The notes beneath the pieces are model-generated. The model made no database searches. It was not told the DNA's origin and saw only the letters and a list, made by a program, of their open reading frames with translations. A stretch of 64,000 nucleotides of DNA from Candidatus Legionella polyplacis (GTDB taxonomy: Bacteria > Pseudomonadota > Gammaproteobacteria > Legionellales > Legionellaceae): NCBI RefSeq assembly GCF_002776555.1, contig NZ_CP021497.1, positions 62,001 to 126,000 of the forward strand, in the 5' to 3' direction. This document shows, in pieces, positions 49,771 to 59,706 of the stretch; positions within the stretch are counted from its first letter, which is position 1, and each line of letters begins with the position of its first letter. A program made the position numbers and the translations under genes.

Positions 49771-50850
49771 ATGAAAAACATTGAAGAAACATTTACTAAA
49801 CCATTGCTAAAATGGTTTGATAAATATGGAAGAAAAAACTTACCATGGAAAAATTCTATTAATCCAGATCCATATAAAATATGGATATCTGAAATTATGT
49901 TACAACAAACTCGATTAAAAACAGTCATCCCATATTATAATCGTTTTATAAATAAATTTCCTAATATCCAATATCTTGCTGAAGCATCGGAAGAGGAAAT
50001 TCTTTTACATTGGTCAGGACTTGGATATTATAATAGAGCTATCAATTTAATTAAAACTTCCAAAATTATTTGGAATAAATATAACGGAAATTTTCCCAAT
50101 CAAATAAAATTCTTAATTAAATTACCTGGAATTGGACCATCTACAGCCGCTGCTATAATATCCCAAGCTTTTAACTTACCAAAAGCAATACTAGACACTA
50201 ATGCTAAACGTGTACTATATAGATATTTTAATCTAAGTTATATCGACAATCAAAAACATTTAAATATTAAATTAATTAACTTAGCAAATAAATGTGTATC
50301 AAAAAAACGTAGCGCAGATTATACTCAAGCAATTATGGACCTAGGTTTCTTTCATTGTAAATCAAGATATCCAAACTGTATAACTTGCCCTTTACATATA
50401 AACTGCATCTCAAAAAAAAATAAAATAATTCCTCCGTTATCTTATAAAAACCGTAATAAAAAAAATATAACAAAATGTAAAAAATTTCTATTAATATACA
50501 ATTCATATAACGAAATTTTTCTTATAAAACAATCTTATAAAAAACTTTGGCCAAAATTATGGACTATTCCTTATATTGATTTTAAAATTTCTATTAAAGA
50601 ATATATTGAAAATAAATATAATTTAAATAATATTAAAAATATATACTTATTAACTAAGTTTAAATATCCGATAAGTAATTTTATACTTAATGTAAAATCA
50701 ATAGCAATACAAATTGAATCAAACCATACTTTTATAAATAAGAAATCAAACATAAAAAAATGGTTAAAAATAAATAAATTAAATAAAATTGGATTATCTA
50801 AAATATCTATTAAAATTATAGATTACTTTAAAACATATACAAAGCAATAA
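49771..50850 (+). CDS. mutY: Adenine DNA glycosylase MutY
   Basis: MutY removes adenine mispaired with 8-oxoguanine. The 359-residue protein has LPWKN, the catalytic Glu in ISEIMLQQTR (about residue 41), the helix-hairpin-helix LPGIGPSTAAAI and the catalytic Asp in ILDTNAKRVLYR. The [4Fe-4S] loop has four cysteines: CKSRYPNCITCPLHINC (C-x6-C-x2-C-x5-C). A C-terminal NUDIX-like 8-oxoG-recognition domain follows but is diverged. Its retention is notable because small symbiont genomes often lose repair genes, including mutY. It converges on ubiG. Confidence 0.95.
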   Translation: MKNIEETFTKPLLKWFDKYGRKNLPWKNSINPDPYKIWISEIMLQQTRLKTVIPYYNRFINKFPNIQYLAEASEEEILLHWSGLGYYNRAINLIKTSKIIWNKYNGNFPNQIKFLIKLPGIGPSTAAAIISQAFNLPKAILDTNAKRVLYRYFNLSYIDNQKHLNIKLINLANKCVSKKRSADYTQAIMDLGFFHCKSRYPNCITCPLHINCISKKNKIIPPLSYKNRNKKNITKCKKFLLIYNSYNEIFLIKQSYKKLWPKLWTIPYIDFKISIKEYIENKYNLNNIKNIYLLTKFKYPISNFILNVKSIAIQIESNHTFINKKSNIKKWLKINKLNKIGLSKISIKIIDYFKTYTKQ

Positions 50851-50895
50851 AAAATATAAAAAATTTATAGATAACATATTAATGAATATATCAAT

Positions 50896-51579
50896 CTATT
50901 TTTTTTGCAAAACCATAAAATAATTTACACATATTTTATTAATAATTTTAGCTTGTTTAGTAAAAAAATTATATGACATACCCTTTAAATCAATAACTTT
51001 AAATCCAATAGATCTTGCAACACTTGCAAGTTTACTTGGAGACATAAATTTCCGAAAATCATGTGTTTGTTTTGGTATTAAACCTGATAAATATTCAGCT
51101 ATAACAACCATTTGTATATATGATATAACTCCGGAGTTAATAGTTGATATAAATAAATAACCACTGGAACTTAATAATCTATAACAATGATATAATATTG
51201 AATAAGGATCATTAACATGCTCTAATAATTCTAAACAAACAATAATATCAAACAATTTATCACTGTAATTATCAATAGAAATGCAATAATAATCTATAAC
51301 AAGACATTTTTTAATAGCATGATATTTTGCTATATTAATAAGAGAATTTTCAATATCTAATCCAGTAACATTTGCCCCTAACATTGCCATAGATTCTGAT
51401 AAAATACCTCCTCCACAACCAATATCTAAAACTTCCTTCTCAAATAAAGAACAAAATCTACAAATAAACTCAATACGCACAGGATTGATACAATGAAGTA
51501 TATGACAAGGTCCATTTTTATCCCACCATTGCTCAGCTTGTCTAGAAAAATTAGTACTATTCTTAAGTTTGTTAATCAT
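50896..51579 (-). CDS. ubiG: Ubiquinone biosynthesis O-methyltransferase UbiG
   Basis: UbiG performs both O-methylations in ubiquinone synthesis. The 227-residue product has the N-terminal AEQWWDKNGPCHILHCINPVR, the SAM site VLDIGCGGGILSESMAMLGANVTGLD (about residues 49-74), and CLELLEHVNDP. The LSGLIPKQTHDFRKFMSPSKL segment distinguishes UbiG from other methyltransferases. With ispA supplying prenyl units and the ccm genes supporting cytochromes c, it indicates a retained quinone-based respiratory chain. Confidence 0.95.
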   Translation of the reverse strand: MINKLKNSTNFSRQAEQWWDKNGPCHILHCINPVRIEFICRFCSLFEKEVLDIGCGGGILSESMAMLGANVTGLDIENSLINIAKYHAIKKCLVIDYYCISIDNYSDKLFDIIVCLELLEHVNDPYSILYHCYRLLSSSGYLFISTINSGVISYIQMVVIAEYLSGLIPKQTHDFRKFMSPSKLASVARSIGFKVIDLKGMSYNFFTKQAKIINKICVNYFMVLQKK

Positions 51580-51722
51580 ATAATACTAATATTATTTATT
51601 ATTAATAATAATATATTATTTTTAATAATATTTTTAAAATTTTAAAATTATTTATACATATTTTACATAAAATAATAAATTTTAACGTTTATATATCTTA
51701 TATCAATTTTTTATTGACTGAA

Positions 51723-52928
51723 TCAATAATCTAAACCCATTATTATTTTTATTTCATCCAAAGTTTTTTTAGCTTCTTTTTTTGCAATTTCAGTGTGTTC
51801 TATCACAGTACTTTTAATCAAATCTATTTTTGATTGATAAAACTGAATTTTTTCTTGAATCACAAATAATTCCTCTTTAATAGAATCAACAACTATTTTT
51901 TTACAATCAACACATCCAATTTTAGCAGAACAACATCCAGATCTTATCCATTCTTTTAAAGAATCTGTTGAATAAATATTATGTAATTGCCATATAGAAC
52001 AATTTCTTGGATTTCCAGGAATATATCTTTTTATACGATTAGGATCAGTTGGCATAGAAAATATCTTTTTTTTTACATCGTTTAAATTTTCTCTCAAAGA
52101 AATTGTATTATGAAGTGATTTAGACATTTTTTTTCCATCTATTCCCACTACCTTAGAAAAACCATGTCTTATAATTGCTTTCGGTTCATTCAATATTTTT
52201 TTTCTATAAACATCAAATTTACTTAATAAATCCTGTTTAACTCTTAAAGGAAACTTTTTATAATTTGCTAAAAATAACTTAATTTCATTAATTAACTTAT
52301 ATCCATCATGGTTTTGTAATATTTTTTTTAAAAAAATATAACAATTATTATAATTACTTCTTAAATCTTGAATAACCTTAAAAATTACATGTTTTATATA
52401 AAGATTATTATCTTTATATAAAAAATTAAATTTCCTAACAATTTTTCTAGTTAACTCAATATGAGCAATTTGATCATGACCAATTGGAACGTAATCTGCT
52501 CTATAAAGTAATATATCAGAACTTTGTAAAATAGGATAACCTAAAAAACCATATGTCATAAAATCTTTTCTCAAAAAATTTTTTTGTTTTTGATTTTTAT
52601 GAAAAGGAACATGCTCAACCCAATTTAACGGAGTTATCATAGAAAGTAATAAAAATAATTCAATATGCTCTGAAATCCAAGATTGAATAAAAATTTTACA
52701 CATATTTGGATTTATTCCACATGCAAACCAATCAACCAACATATTCCAAACAAAAGGCTTAATAGAATTTGAATTTTTATAAAAAGTTGTTAACCCATGT
52801 AAATCTGCAATAAAAAAATAACAATCATATTGACTTTGCAAATCAATCCAATGTTTAATTACTCCATGATAATGTCCAATATGTAAATCTCCACTAGCAC
52901 GTATACCAGAAACTACACGCTTTTTCAT
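51723..52928 (-). CDS. trpS: Tryptophanyl-tRNA synthetase
   Basis: This class I synthetase charges tRNA-Trp. The 401-residue protein is the long type, with SGIRASGDLHIGHYHGV (HIGH motif), YPILQSSDILLYRADYVPIGHDQIAHIELTR and the KMSKS motif in GKKMSKSLHN (about residue 250). An extra region rich in cysteine (CCSAKIGCVDCKK, about residues 344-356) precedes the C-terminus, suggesting a small metal site. The E. coli type is about 334 residues; the longer type is known in other bacteria, including Legionella as I recall. Confidence 0.94.
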   Translation of the reverse strand: MKKRVVSGIRASGDLHIGHYHGVIKHWIDLQSQYDCYFFIADLHGLTTFYKNSNSIKPFVWNMLVDWFACGINPNMCKIFIQSWISEHIELFLLLSMITPLNWVEHVPFHKNQKQKNFLRKDFMTYGFLGYPILQSSDILLYRADYVPIGHDQIAHIELTRKIVRKFNFLYKDNNLYIKHVIFKVIQDLRSNYNNCYIFLKKILQNHDGYKLINEIKLFLANYKKFPLRVKQDLLSKFDVYRKKILNEPKAIIRHGFSKVVGIDGKKMSKSLHNTISLRENLNDVKKKIFSMPTDPNRIKRYIPGNPRNCSIWQLHNIYSTDSLKEWIRSGCCSAKIGCVDCKKIVVDSIKEELFVIQEKIQFYQSKIDLIKSTVIEHTEIAKKEAKKTLDEIKIIMGLDY

Positions 52929-53067
52929 TTAAATTAAACCTCGATACTTTAATTATAAATATTTATATTTACATATATATTAACTCTATAAAATATTCTT
53001 GCAATTTTTTTAAATTTTATCAAAACTATCAAAAAAGCAATTTATTAAAAACGATAAACAATACTTT

Positions 53068-53523
53068 ATGAAAAAAAAATATTACATAGATATACAATAT
53101 TCACATAAAAACTATATACCGATAAAAACTAAAACCATTATTTTTTGGGCAAAATTAATATTAAAAAACTTAACAAAAACTGCTGAAATTACTATTAAAT
53201 TCGTATGTCCGAATGAAATAATTCAATTAAATTATTTATACAGAAAAAAAAATAAAATTACAAATATATTATCTTTCCCTAGTTCTATCTCTACATATAA
53301 AAAATTAAATTATCAATTCTTAGGAGATATCATTATCTGCACAAAAATTTTAAAAATAGAATCTAAAAAAATAGACCAACCATTTAAAAAATATTTAGCT
53401 CTTATGATCATTCATGGAATTCTACATCTATTAGGATTTAATCATATTGAAAAAAAAGAAAAAATAATTATGAAAAATTTAGAAAATAAATTACTAATAA
53501 AATTAGGTTTTAAATTAAAATAA
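53068..53523 (+). CDS. ybeY: Endoribonuclease YbeY
   Basis: YbeY is a zinc RNase needed for 16S rRNA 3' maturation and ribosome quality control. The 151-residue protein has the NILSFPSS segment, GDIIIC and the metal motif HGILHLLGFNH (about residues 114-124), with all three histidines. The usual YDH reads FNH. It stands alone between trpS and nhaA; ybeZ and lnt, common neighbours, are absent. Confidence 0.94.
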   Translation: MKKKYYIDIQYSHKNYIPIKTKTIIFWAKLILKNLTKTAEITIKFVCPNEIIQLNYLYRKKNKITNILSFPSSISTYKKLNYQFLGDIIICTKILKIESKKIDQPFKKYLALMIIHGILHLLGFNHIEKKEKIIMKNLENKLLIKLGFKLK

Positions 53524-53591
53524 TTAAAATATTAAATCATTATAAAATAACTAACTATAAAATAGTTTAAAATAAATTGATTTAGATCTTT

Positions 53592-54761
53592 TTAAACAAA
53601 GTTATTATTTCTTTTTATATGTATATTATTTAAAACAAAAACACCTAAAATTCCAGAACAAAATGAACCTAAAAATATACCTTCTTTAGCTAAAGTCATA
53701 TAATATAAATCATAATGATATGATATCGATCCAATAAATATACTCATAGTAAATCCAATTCCGCAAAGTAAAGAAATTCCATAAATATCTAATGATTTAA
53801 CATCATGATCTAATTTTAACAAACGTTTAACTTTAATAAAAAAAAACAACGGTAAAAATATACCAATTTGCTTTCCTATCAATAAACCAAAAAATACACC
53901 AAGAAAAATAGGATGTAATAACATTGAAAAATTAAAATTTACAAACACTATACCAGAATTTACTAAAGCAAATATTGGTAAAATAAAAAATGTTACAAAA
54001 TATTTTAAATACTTTTTAAAATATATTAAAAAAATTAAATTTTTATATTTAGAAACAATTATAGATATAATGATTCCAGATAAAACTCCATGAATACCTG
54101 ATTTAAAAAGAAAAAATAATGAAAAAAATCCAATAATTATAAACAATAAGGAATTTTTAAAATTAAAATAAAATAAATAAATTAATATAATACTAATTAA
54201 AAACAATCCTAAAAATAAAGGAACTTTTTTAACATAAAAAATAGATATAACAATCATTGATTGTATATCATCAAAAACAGAAATAACAGTTAATAAACTT
54301 TTCAAAGAATAAGAAACACAAGGATTTAAAAAATTAATAACACTTGAAGAAAAAACAATATCAGTAGAAATCGGTATAGACCATCCCTTCAAATATTCTA
54401 CATAATTTTTATTAAAAATAAAAAATATAAACGCTGGAAAAACCAAACCGCTAAAAACAACAATATTAAAAATTAATATACTAATTTTATTAACAAGAAA
54501 ATTTTCTATAAGAATATCTATGACTTCAAGACCAACTAATATAAAATAGATAATCATTAGACCATCATTTACTAATGATAATAACGATTTTGCAACCAAA
54601 AAATTAAATATTTTTATTTGAACTACGTAATTTAATACTTTTTTATAAAAATAATAATATGAAGAATTTGATAAAATTATTGCAAACAAAGCAAAAAGAA
54701 AAACTAATAAACTACCTATTCTTTCTAACTTAACAAATTCTTTATAACATAATTTATTCAT
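53592..54761 (-). CDS. nhaA: Na+/H+ antiporter NhaA
   Basis: NhaA exports sodium in exchange for protons in the inner membrane. The 389-residue protein (E. coli 388) has about twelve hydrophobic segments. The ion-site aspartates are visible in PISTDIVFSSSV (equivalent of Asp133) and SVFDDIQSMIVI (equivalents of Asp163 and Asp164). The C-terminal CGIGFTMSIFIGSISY matches the conserved GFTMSIFIGSLAF. The DDIQSM context differs from DDLGAI of E. coli. Confidence 0.94.
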   Translation of the reverse strand: MNKLCYKEFVKLERIGSLLVFLFALFAIILSNSSYYYFYKKVLNYVVQIKIFNFLVAKSLLSLVNDGLMIIYFILVGLEVIDILIENFLVNKISILIFNIVVFSGLVFPAFIFFIFNKNYVEYLKGWSIPISTDIVFSSSVINFLNPCVSYSLKSLLTVISVFDDIQSMIVISIFYVKKVPLFLGLFLISIILIYLFYFNFKNSLLFIIIGFFSLFFLFKSGIHGVLSGIIISIIVSKYKNLIFLIYFKKYLKYFVTFFILPIFALVNSGIVFVNFNFSMLLHPIFLGVFFGLLIGKQIGIFLPLFFFIKVKRLLKLDHDVKSLDIYGISLLCGIGFTMSIFIGSISYHYDLYYMTLAKEGIFLGSFCSGILGVFVLNNIHIKRNNNFV

Positions 54762-54909
54762 AAAAACCTACATTTAAATTTTACTTATAAAAATAACTTA
54801 TAACAAGTTATAACGATTAATAAAATATTACACAATTATTTAATATAAGATATTAATCAAAACTATTTTGATATAAAATATTTATATTTAACAATACAAA
54901 ATTTTAAAA

Positions 54910-55743
54910 ATGCAAAAAAAAAAAATAACATTAGCACATATATCCACAAAAAAAATAAAAAAAAAAAATCCTTACTTTAAGCCAATTATAGGAATCATAC
55001 TTGGATCAGGTTTAGGAAACCTATCATCAATGTTGAGTAATACTATTCTTATTAAATATAAAGATCTACCAGGATTTCCAAATTGCACAGTAAATGGTCA
55101 TAATGGGAACTTAATATTAGGAAATATATCAGGAAAAGATGTTGTATGTTTACAAGGAAGAAGTCATAGTTATGAAGGAACAAATTTTCATACAATGAAA
55201 ACATACGTTAGAACATTAAAATTATTAGGTTGTCAATATTTTTTATGCACTAATGCATCTGGATCTCTAAAAAAAAAAATTAAACCAGGAGAAATTATGA
55301 TTTTAACTGATCATATAAATATGCAACCAAATAATCCGCTAGTTGGAATTAATGATGAAGAATTTGGACCAAGATTTCTATCATTAAACAATTTATATGA
55401 TACAAAATTAAAAGAAAAAATGTTAATAATAGCTAAAAAAGAAAATATTATTTTACATCAAGGAGTATATATTTCAGTATTAGGACCTAATTATGAAACA
55501 GCAGCAGAAATAAAAGCATTTAAAATATTAGGAGGAGATGCAATAGGTATGTCTACTATTCCAGAAGTCTTATTAGCAAAACATTGCGGAATGAAAATTA
55601 TCGCAATTGCAGGAATTACAAATTATGCCACAGGTATTGTATCTACAAATCATACACATGAAACAGTGCTTGCAATGGCATCAAAAATAGAAAAAAAACT
55701 TAATAAGTTAATAAAAAAATTTATAGAAGAACTTTTATACTAA
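54910..55743 (+). CDS. punA: Purine nucleoside phosphorylase (trimeric, PunA/XapA type)
   Basis: This enzyme cleaves purine nucleosides with phosphate for salvage. The 277-residue product has IIGIILGSGLGNL near residue 26-38, the phosphate loop GRSHSYEG, NASGSLKKKIKPGEIMILTDHIN and VYISVLGPNYETAAEI. GDAIGMSTIPEVLLAKH and ITNYATG follow; the Asn in ITNYATG favours 6-oxopurines. A poly-lysine N-terminal stretch is an A-tract effect. It is convergent with the L,D-transpeptidase gene. Confidence 0.92.
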   Translation: MQKKKITLAHISTKKIKKKNPYFKPIIGIILGSGLGNLSSMLSNTILIKYKDLPGFPNCTVNGHNGNLILGNISGKDVVCLQGRSHSYEGTNFHTMKTYVRTLKLLGCQYFLCTNASGSLKKKIKPGEIMILTDHINMQPNNPLVGINDEEFGPRFLSLNNLYDTKLKEKMLIIAKKENIILHQGVYISVLGPNYETAAEIKAFKILGGDAIGMSTIPEVLLAKHCGMKIIAIAGITNYATGIVSTNHTHETVLAMASKIEKKLNKLIKKFIEELLY

Positions 55744-55769
55744 ATAAAAAACAATTAAAAAATAATAAA

Positions 55770-56333
55770 TTAGTAAGGAAGCACTACAACCTGAGTACCT
55801 ATTCGTATAAAATATTTATTTAGCCACTCTGCAGCACTAGGAAACACTTTAATACAACCATGACTAGAATTTGCATGTGGAACTTCATAAGCAGCATGTA
55901 TACTAAATCCACGAAAAAAAAACATACAATAAGGCATTTTAACTCCTAAATTACTTTTATTTATAAAAAATTCATTAGAACGACAATTTACTCCTTTTTT
56001 ATGATAAATATAAAAACTACCAATTACAGTACGACATGATTTTCCTAAATCTTTGCAAAAATCTTTTCCACCAGAAGCACTTCCTGTCATTATTCGATCT
56101 CCATATTTATTATAAACAGCCCACATATACTTCCTAGGATTAAAAATAAATTGTTTTTTTCCATTTGATAAAATCTTCAATGGAAACTCATTTCTACCTC
56201 TTTTGTCTTTTAAATAAAACAATGTCTGATGAACATATCCATAATCATCCACTACTAAAGTTGATTTATTAAATAACAATAATTTATGGCTTATGATGGG
56301 AATCATTATAAATATAATAAAAAACTTAATCAT
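55770..56333 (-). CDS. L,D-transpeptidase (YkuD domain), EnhA-like
   Basis: L,D-transpeptidases make 3-3 cross-links in peptidoglycan or attach proteins to it. The 187-residue protein has an N-terminal signal or anchor (about residues 2-20). The YkuD catalytic region is FSIHAAYEVPHANSSHGCIKVFPSAAEWL, with the nucleophile Cys in SHGCIKV (Lys replaces the usual Arg). A WAVYNKYGDRIMTGSASGGK segment precedes it. Legionella EnhA proteins belong to this family, which is my basis for the label. It reads into the 3' end of the phosphorylase gene. Confidence 0.88.
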   Translation of the reverse strand: MIKFFIIFIMIPIISHKLLLFNKSTLVVDDYGYVHQTLFYLKDKRGRNEFPLKILSNGKKQFIFNPRKYMWAVYNKYGDRIMTGSASGGKDFCKDLGKSCRTVIGSFYIYHKKGVNCRSNEFFINKSNLGVKMPYCMFFFRGFSIHAAYEVPHANSSHGCIKVFPSAAEWLNKYFIRIGTQVVVLPY

Positions 56334-56732
56334 AAAATTATTAAATAATCTTAAATTAAAAATTAATTTTAACTAAAAATAATCTAAAATTATATAATAA
56401 CATATATATTAAACAGTACAGTTCTATAAATTTCCTAAAAACAAAAATGATCTTCTTTTATAATTAATTTTAAATTGGATAATTTACAATACTAAATTAC
56501 AACAGGTTAAATATTGATAATTTTTATTAAATTTAAAATCTAATAATAAAATACTATTATCATAATGTATCCTACACCAAATGAAAAAATAACTTTGTTT
56601 TGATATTTTAATAAAATATTCTTAAAATAAAAATTATCATTTTATTCAAAATATTATGTTTAATAAAAAAAACTAATTTTAAAATCAATTAAAATAAAAA
56701 TAATTTTTAAATTATATTATATAATATTCACA
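56334..56732. other. 399-base gene-free region upstream of pcm
   Basis: The region lies between the divergent L,D-transpeptidase and pcm genes. It is A/T-rich, with a few less biased patches (for example around 56410-56450 and 56500-56590) that could be remnants of an eroded gene. I recognise no protein or RNA in it. Confidence 0.5.
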
Positions 56733-57383
56733 ATGAACAAAAAAAAAAATAATATGTTAAAAAAACAATTATATTATGGATATATAACAGATCCAAAAAT
56801 CCTTGATATTTTCAATACTATACCTAGACATATTTTTGTTCATAATAAACTTAAAACATTTGCCTACTCTGATATGAGAATACCAATAAATTATAATCAA
56901 TATATGTTAACTCCATTAGAAGAAGCTATTATTTTACAGTCCTTACTGTTAAAAGGAAATGAAAAAATATTAGAAATAGGAACAGGAACAGGATTTTTTA
57001 CAGCAATATTAAGTAAATTATCTAAAAAAATCATAAGCATTGATTATTATGAAGAATTTATAAAAACAGCTAAAGATAAATTAAAAATTTTATCTATCAA
57101 AAATACAAAACTAATCAAAAAAGATTTTAATATCTATAAAGATAACAATCAACACATATTTGATATATTAATATGTACAGCAGCAATTAATGAAAATAAA
57201 ATTTCACACCTATTAAAATTTTTATCTAACGGAAAACTATTTTTTATATTAAAAAATAAATTAACAATGAAAGGAATTTTATTTATTATTCATAATAATA
57301 AAATTATAAAAAAAAATATATTGTTTGAAACGATTACAACTCCAATAATTGACCATTCAAATAAAAAAACATTTATATTATAA
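56733..57383 (+). CDS. pcm: Protein-L-isoaspartate O-methyltransferase (Pcm family)
   Basis: Pcm methylates isoaspartyl residues so that damaged proteins can be repaired. The 216-residue product has the family's IPRHIFV (about residues 31-37) and AYSDMRIPI, followed by the SAM-binding ILEIGTGTGFFTAILS. A weakly conserved C-terminus follows. The usual substrate-site sequence PIGxGQTIS is changed to PINYNQYML, so the specificity of this diverged copy is uncertain. The short protein resembles a Legionella paralogue group rather than E. coli Pcm. The start could also be Met8. Confidence 0.8.
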   Translation: MNKKKNNMLKKQLYYGYITDPKILDIFNTIPRHIFVHNKLKTFAYSDMRIPINYNQYMLTPLEEAIILQSLLLKGNEKILEIGTGTGFFTAILSKLSKKIISIDYYEEFIKTAKDKLKILSIKNTKLIKKDFNIYKDNNQHIFDILICTAAINENKISHLLKFLSNGKLFFILKNKLTMKGILFIIHNNKIIKKNILFETITTPIIDHSNKKTFIL

Positions 57384-57623
57384 AATCTATTTATTATAAT
57401 AATAATATATATAAAAACATAAAATTTTAAGATTTAAAAATAGTAATTGTTAACTTCTAACAAATAAAAAAATAATAAAATTTAAAAAAACCAAAATATT
57501 TAAAATAACTTTTTAAATAACTCATAATAATTAATTAAATCTTAATACATTATTTTTCCAAATAAAAATTTATACATATAATATATATAATAATAATATT
57601 GTTATACACTAACTATATAAATA

Positions 57624-59354
57624 ATGCGCATATCTAAATGGTTTTTATCAACAAATAAAAATTCTATAAATAATGAAGAAAATATCTCTTATCAATTAAT
57701 GATAAAATCTGGGATTATACGAAAAATTAGTACAGGATTATATACATGGATGCCACTAGGGTTAAAAATACTGCAAAAAATAAAAAATTTAATTAGACAA
57801 GAAATGAATAAAAATAACGCAATAGAAATACTTATGCCAATATTACAACCATCAACATTATGGAAAAAAACTGGAAGATGGAACATATTTGGAAATCAGT
57901 TAATGAAATTAAAGGATAATCGTCACAAAGAATATTGTTTATCTCCTACTCATGAAGAAATTATTACTAAATTAATTAAACACGAACTAAAATCTTATAA
58001 ACAATTACCTATTATTTTTTATCAAATTCAAAATAAATTTAGAAATGAAATTAGACCAAGATTTGGAACAATAAGAACACAAGAATTTATTATGAAAGAT
58101 GCTTACTCTTTTCACTTAAACGATGAATGTTTAAAAAACACTTATAAAATAATGCGAGAAACTTATTGTAATATACTTAATAAATTAAAATTAAATTATC
58201 GTATTGTAAAAGCTAATAACGGAAATATAGGAGGGGATATATCACATGAATTCCAAATCTTAACAAATATTGGAGAAGATATAATTATATATAGTAATAA
58301 AAGTAATTATGCTGCAAATTTAGAACAAGCTACTGATTTAAAATCTTCAATAAAACACTATCAATCTATAATAAAATCTAATAATAATAATAATAATAAT
58401 ATTAAAACAAATAAAAAAATATTTGAAATTACATCAAACAATGAAATATCTATTTTTTTTAAAGCAAAAAAAGAAAAAATTATAAAAACTTTTATCGTTG
58501 AAGGAAAACATAATCCATTTATAGCACTCATTTTAAAAGAAAATGATGAACTTAATTTAACTAAAGCTGAAAAACATCCATTAATAAAATCACCAATAAA
58601 ATTAATTAAAGAAAAAACTATAAAAAAAATTTTTAATACATTACCTTGCTTTTTAGGACCAATCAACTTAAAAATTCCAATTATTGTTGATTACCATGCT
58701 CTGATGGTAAACGATTTTATTTGCGGAGCCAATGAAATAAATAAATTTTACTTAAATGTTAAATGGGGAAAAGACGTACACTATAATGATGTTTATGATC
58801 TAAGAAAAGTACAAGTAGGAGATCTAAGTCCAGACGGAAAAGGAAAATTAAAATCTTGTAAAGGAATAGAAATAGCACATATATTTCAAATTGGAAATAA
58901 ATATTCAAAAATACTAAATGCAAAAATTTTAAATAAAAATCATAAACTAACAAACTTAATCATGGGATGCTATGGATTTGGAGTTAGTCGAATAATCGCT
59001 GCTATTATTGAACAATTTCATGATGCAAACGGAATTATATGGCCATTTGAAATTGCTCCATTTCAAATAGTTATAATTCCAATAAATGCACATCAATCAA
59101 ATTTAATTAAAACTATATCAGAAAATATATATGAACAACTAATTAAAGAAAATTGGGATGTTTTATTGGATGATAGAAATGAAAAACCTGGTATTCTATT
59201 TATGGATCATGATTTAATTGGCATACCACATCATTTAATTATTAGTTATAAAAATATAAAAAATAATCTTATTGAATATAAATCCAGAAAAAATAAAGAA
59301 AGATATCTAATTCCTATAAACAAAATTACCCAATTTATAAAAACACTAAAATAG
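57624..59354 (+). CDS. proS: Prolyl-tRNA synthetase with INS editing domain
   Basis: This class II synthetase charges tRNA-Pro. The 576-residue product (E. coli 572) begins MRISKWFLSTNK and has motif 2 around FRNEIRPRFGTIRTQEFIMKDAYSFH. The inserted INS editing domain (about residues 225-400) keeps the lysine in NLTKAEKHPL that corresponds to E. coli Lys279. Motif 3 (GCYGFGVSRIIAA) and an anticodon domain ending in LLDDRNEKPGILFMDHDLIG follow. A run of seven AAT codons opens the INS domain (58380-58400). Confidence 0.96.
   Translation: MRISKWFLSTNKNSINNEENISYQLMIKSGIIRKISTGLYTWMPLGLKILQKIKNLIRQEMNKNNAIEILMPILQPSTLWKKTGRWNIFGNQLMKLKDNRHKEYCLSPTHEEIITKLIKHELKSYKQLPIIFYQIQNKFRNEIRPRFGTIRTQEFIMKDAYSFHLNDECLKNTYKIMRETYCNILNKLKLNYRIVKANNGNIGGDISHEFQILTNIGEDIIIYSNKSNYAANLEQATDLKSSIKHYQSIIKSNNNNNNNIKTNKKIFEITSNNEISIFFKAKKEKIIKTFIVEGKHNPFIALILKENDELNLTKAEKHPLIKSPIKLIKEKTIKKIFNTLPCFLGPINLKIPIIVDYHALMVNDFICGANEINKFYLNVKWGKDVHYNDVYDLRKVQVGDLSPDGKGKLKSCKGIEIAHIFQIGNKYSKILNAKILNKNHKLTNLIMGCYGFGVSRIIAAIIEQFHDANGIIWPFEIAPFQIVIIPINAHQSNLIKTISENIYEQLIKENWDVLLDDRNEKPGILFMDHDLIGIPHHLIISYKNIKNNLIEYKSRKNKERYLIPINKITQFIKTLK
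58380..58400 (+). repeat. (AAT)7 microsatellite inside proS
   Basis: Seven AAT codons give seven Asn residues at the start of the ProRS INS domain. Length changes by whole repeats would keep the frame, so this tract could vary between strains without harm. Confidence 0.9.
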
Positions 59355-59706
59355 TATTAGATTATATTAAGATATAAACTAATAAATATAAAATTAAATT
59401 AAGTTTCTCAAAAAAAATATCTAACGTTGAATAATTATGAATATACATCTATACAAAAACGTATAAATATTAATTATATTCATAATATTTTTAATTTTTA
59501 TCTAAAAAATAATAAATAACACTTTATATACTATCATTTTTTTTAATGTATTAATAAAATTATATTTTATATTTTATTATTATCATTTATAATTATTCAA
59601 AATCAATTATCTCTAGAACTTATTCAATAATAATAAATATATAAAAAAATATTAAAAAATAAAACTTTTATTTCAATCACAAAATTTATTTTATTAAATA
59701 TATAAA
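59355..59706. other. 352-base gene-free region between proS and leuS
   Basis: The region is A/T-rich. An 11-bp inverted pair ATTATGAATAT (59434-59444) and ATATTCATAAT (59476-59486) with a 31-base loop is followed by a T-rich stretch. It could end the proS transcript, but the loop is long. I see no coding remnant. Confidence 0.5.
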
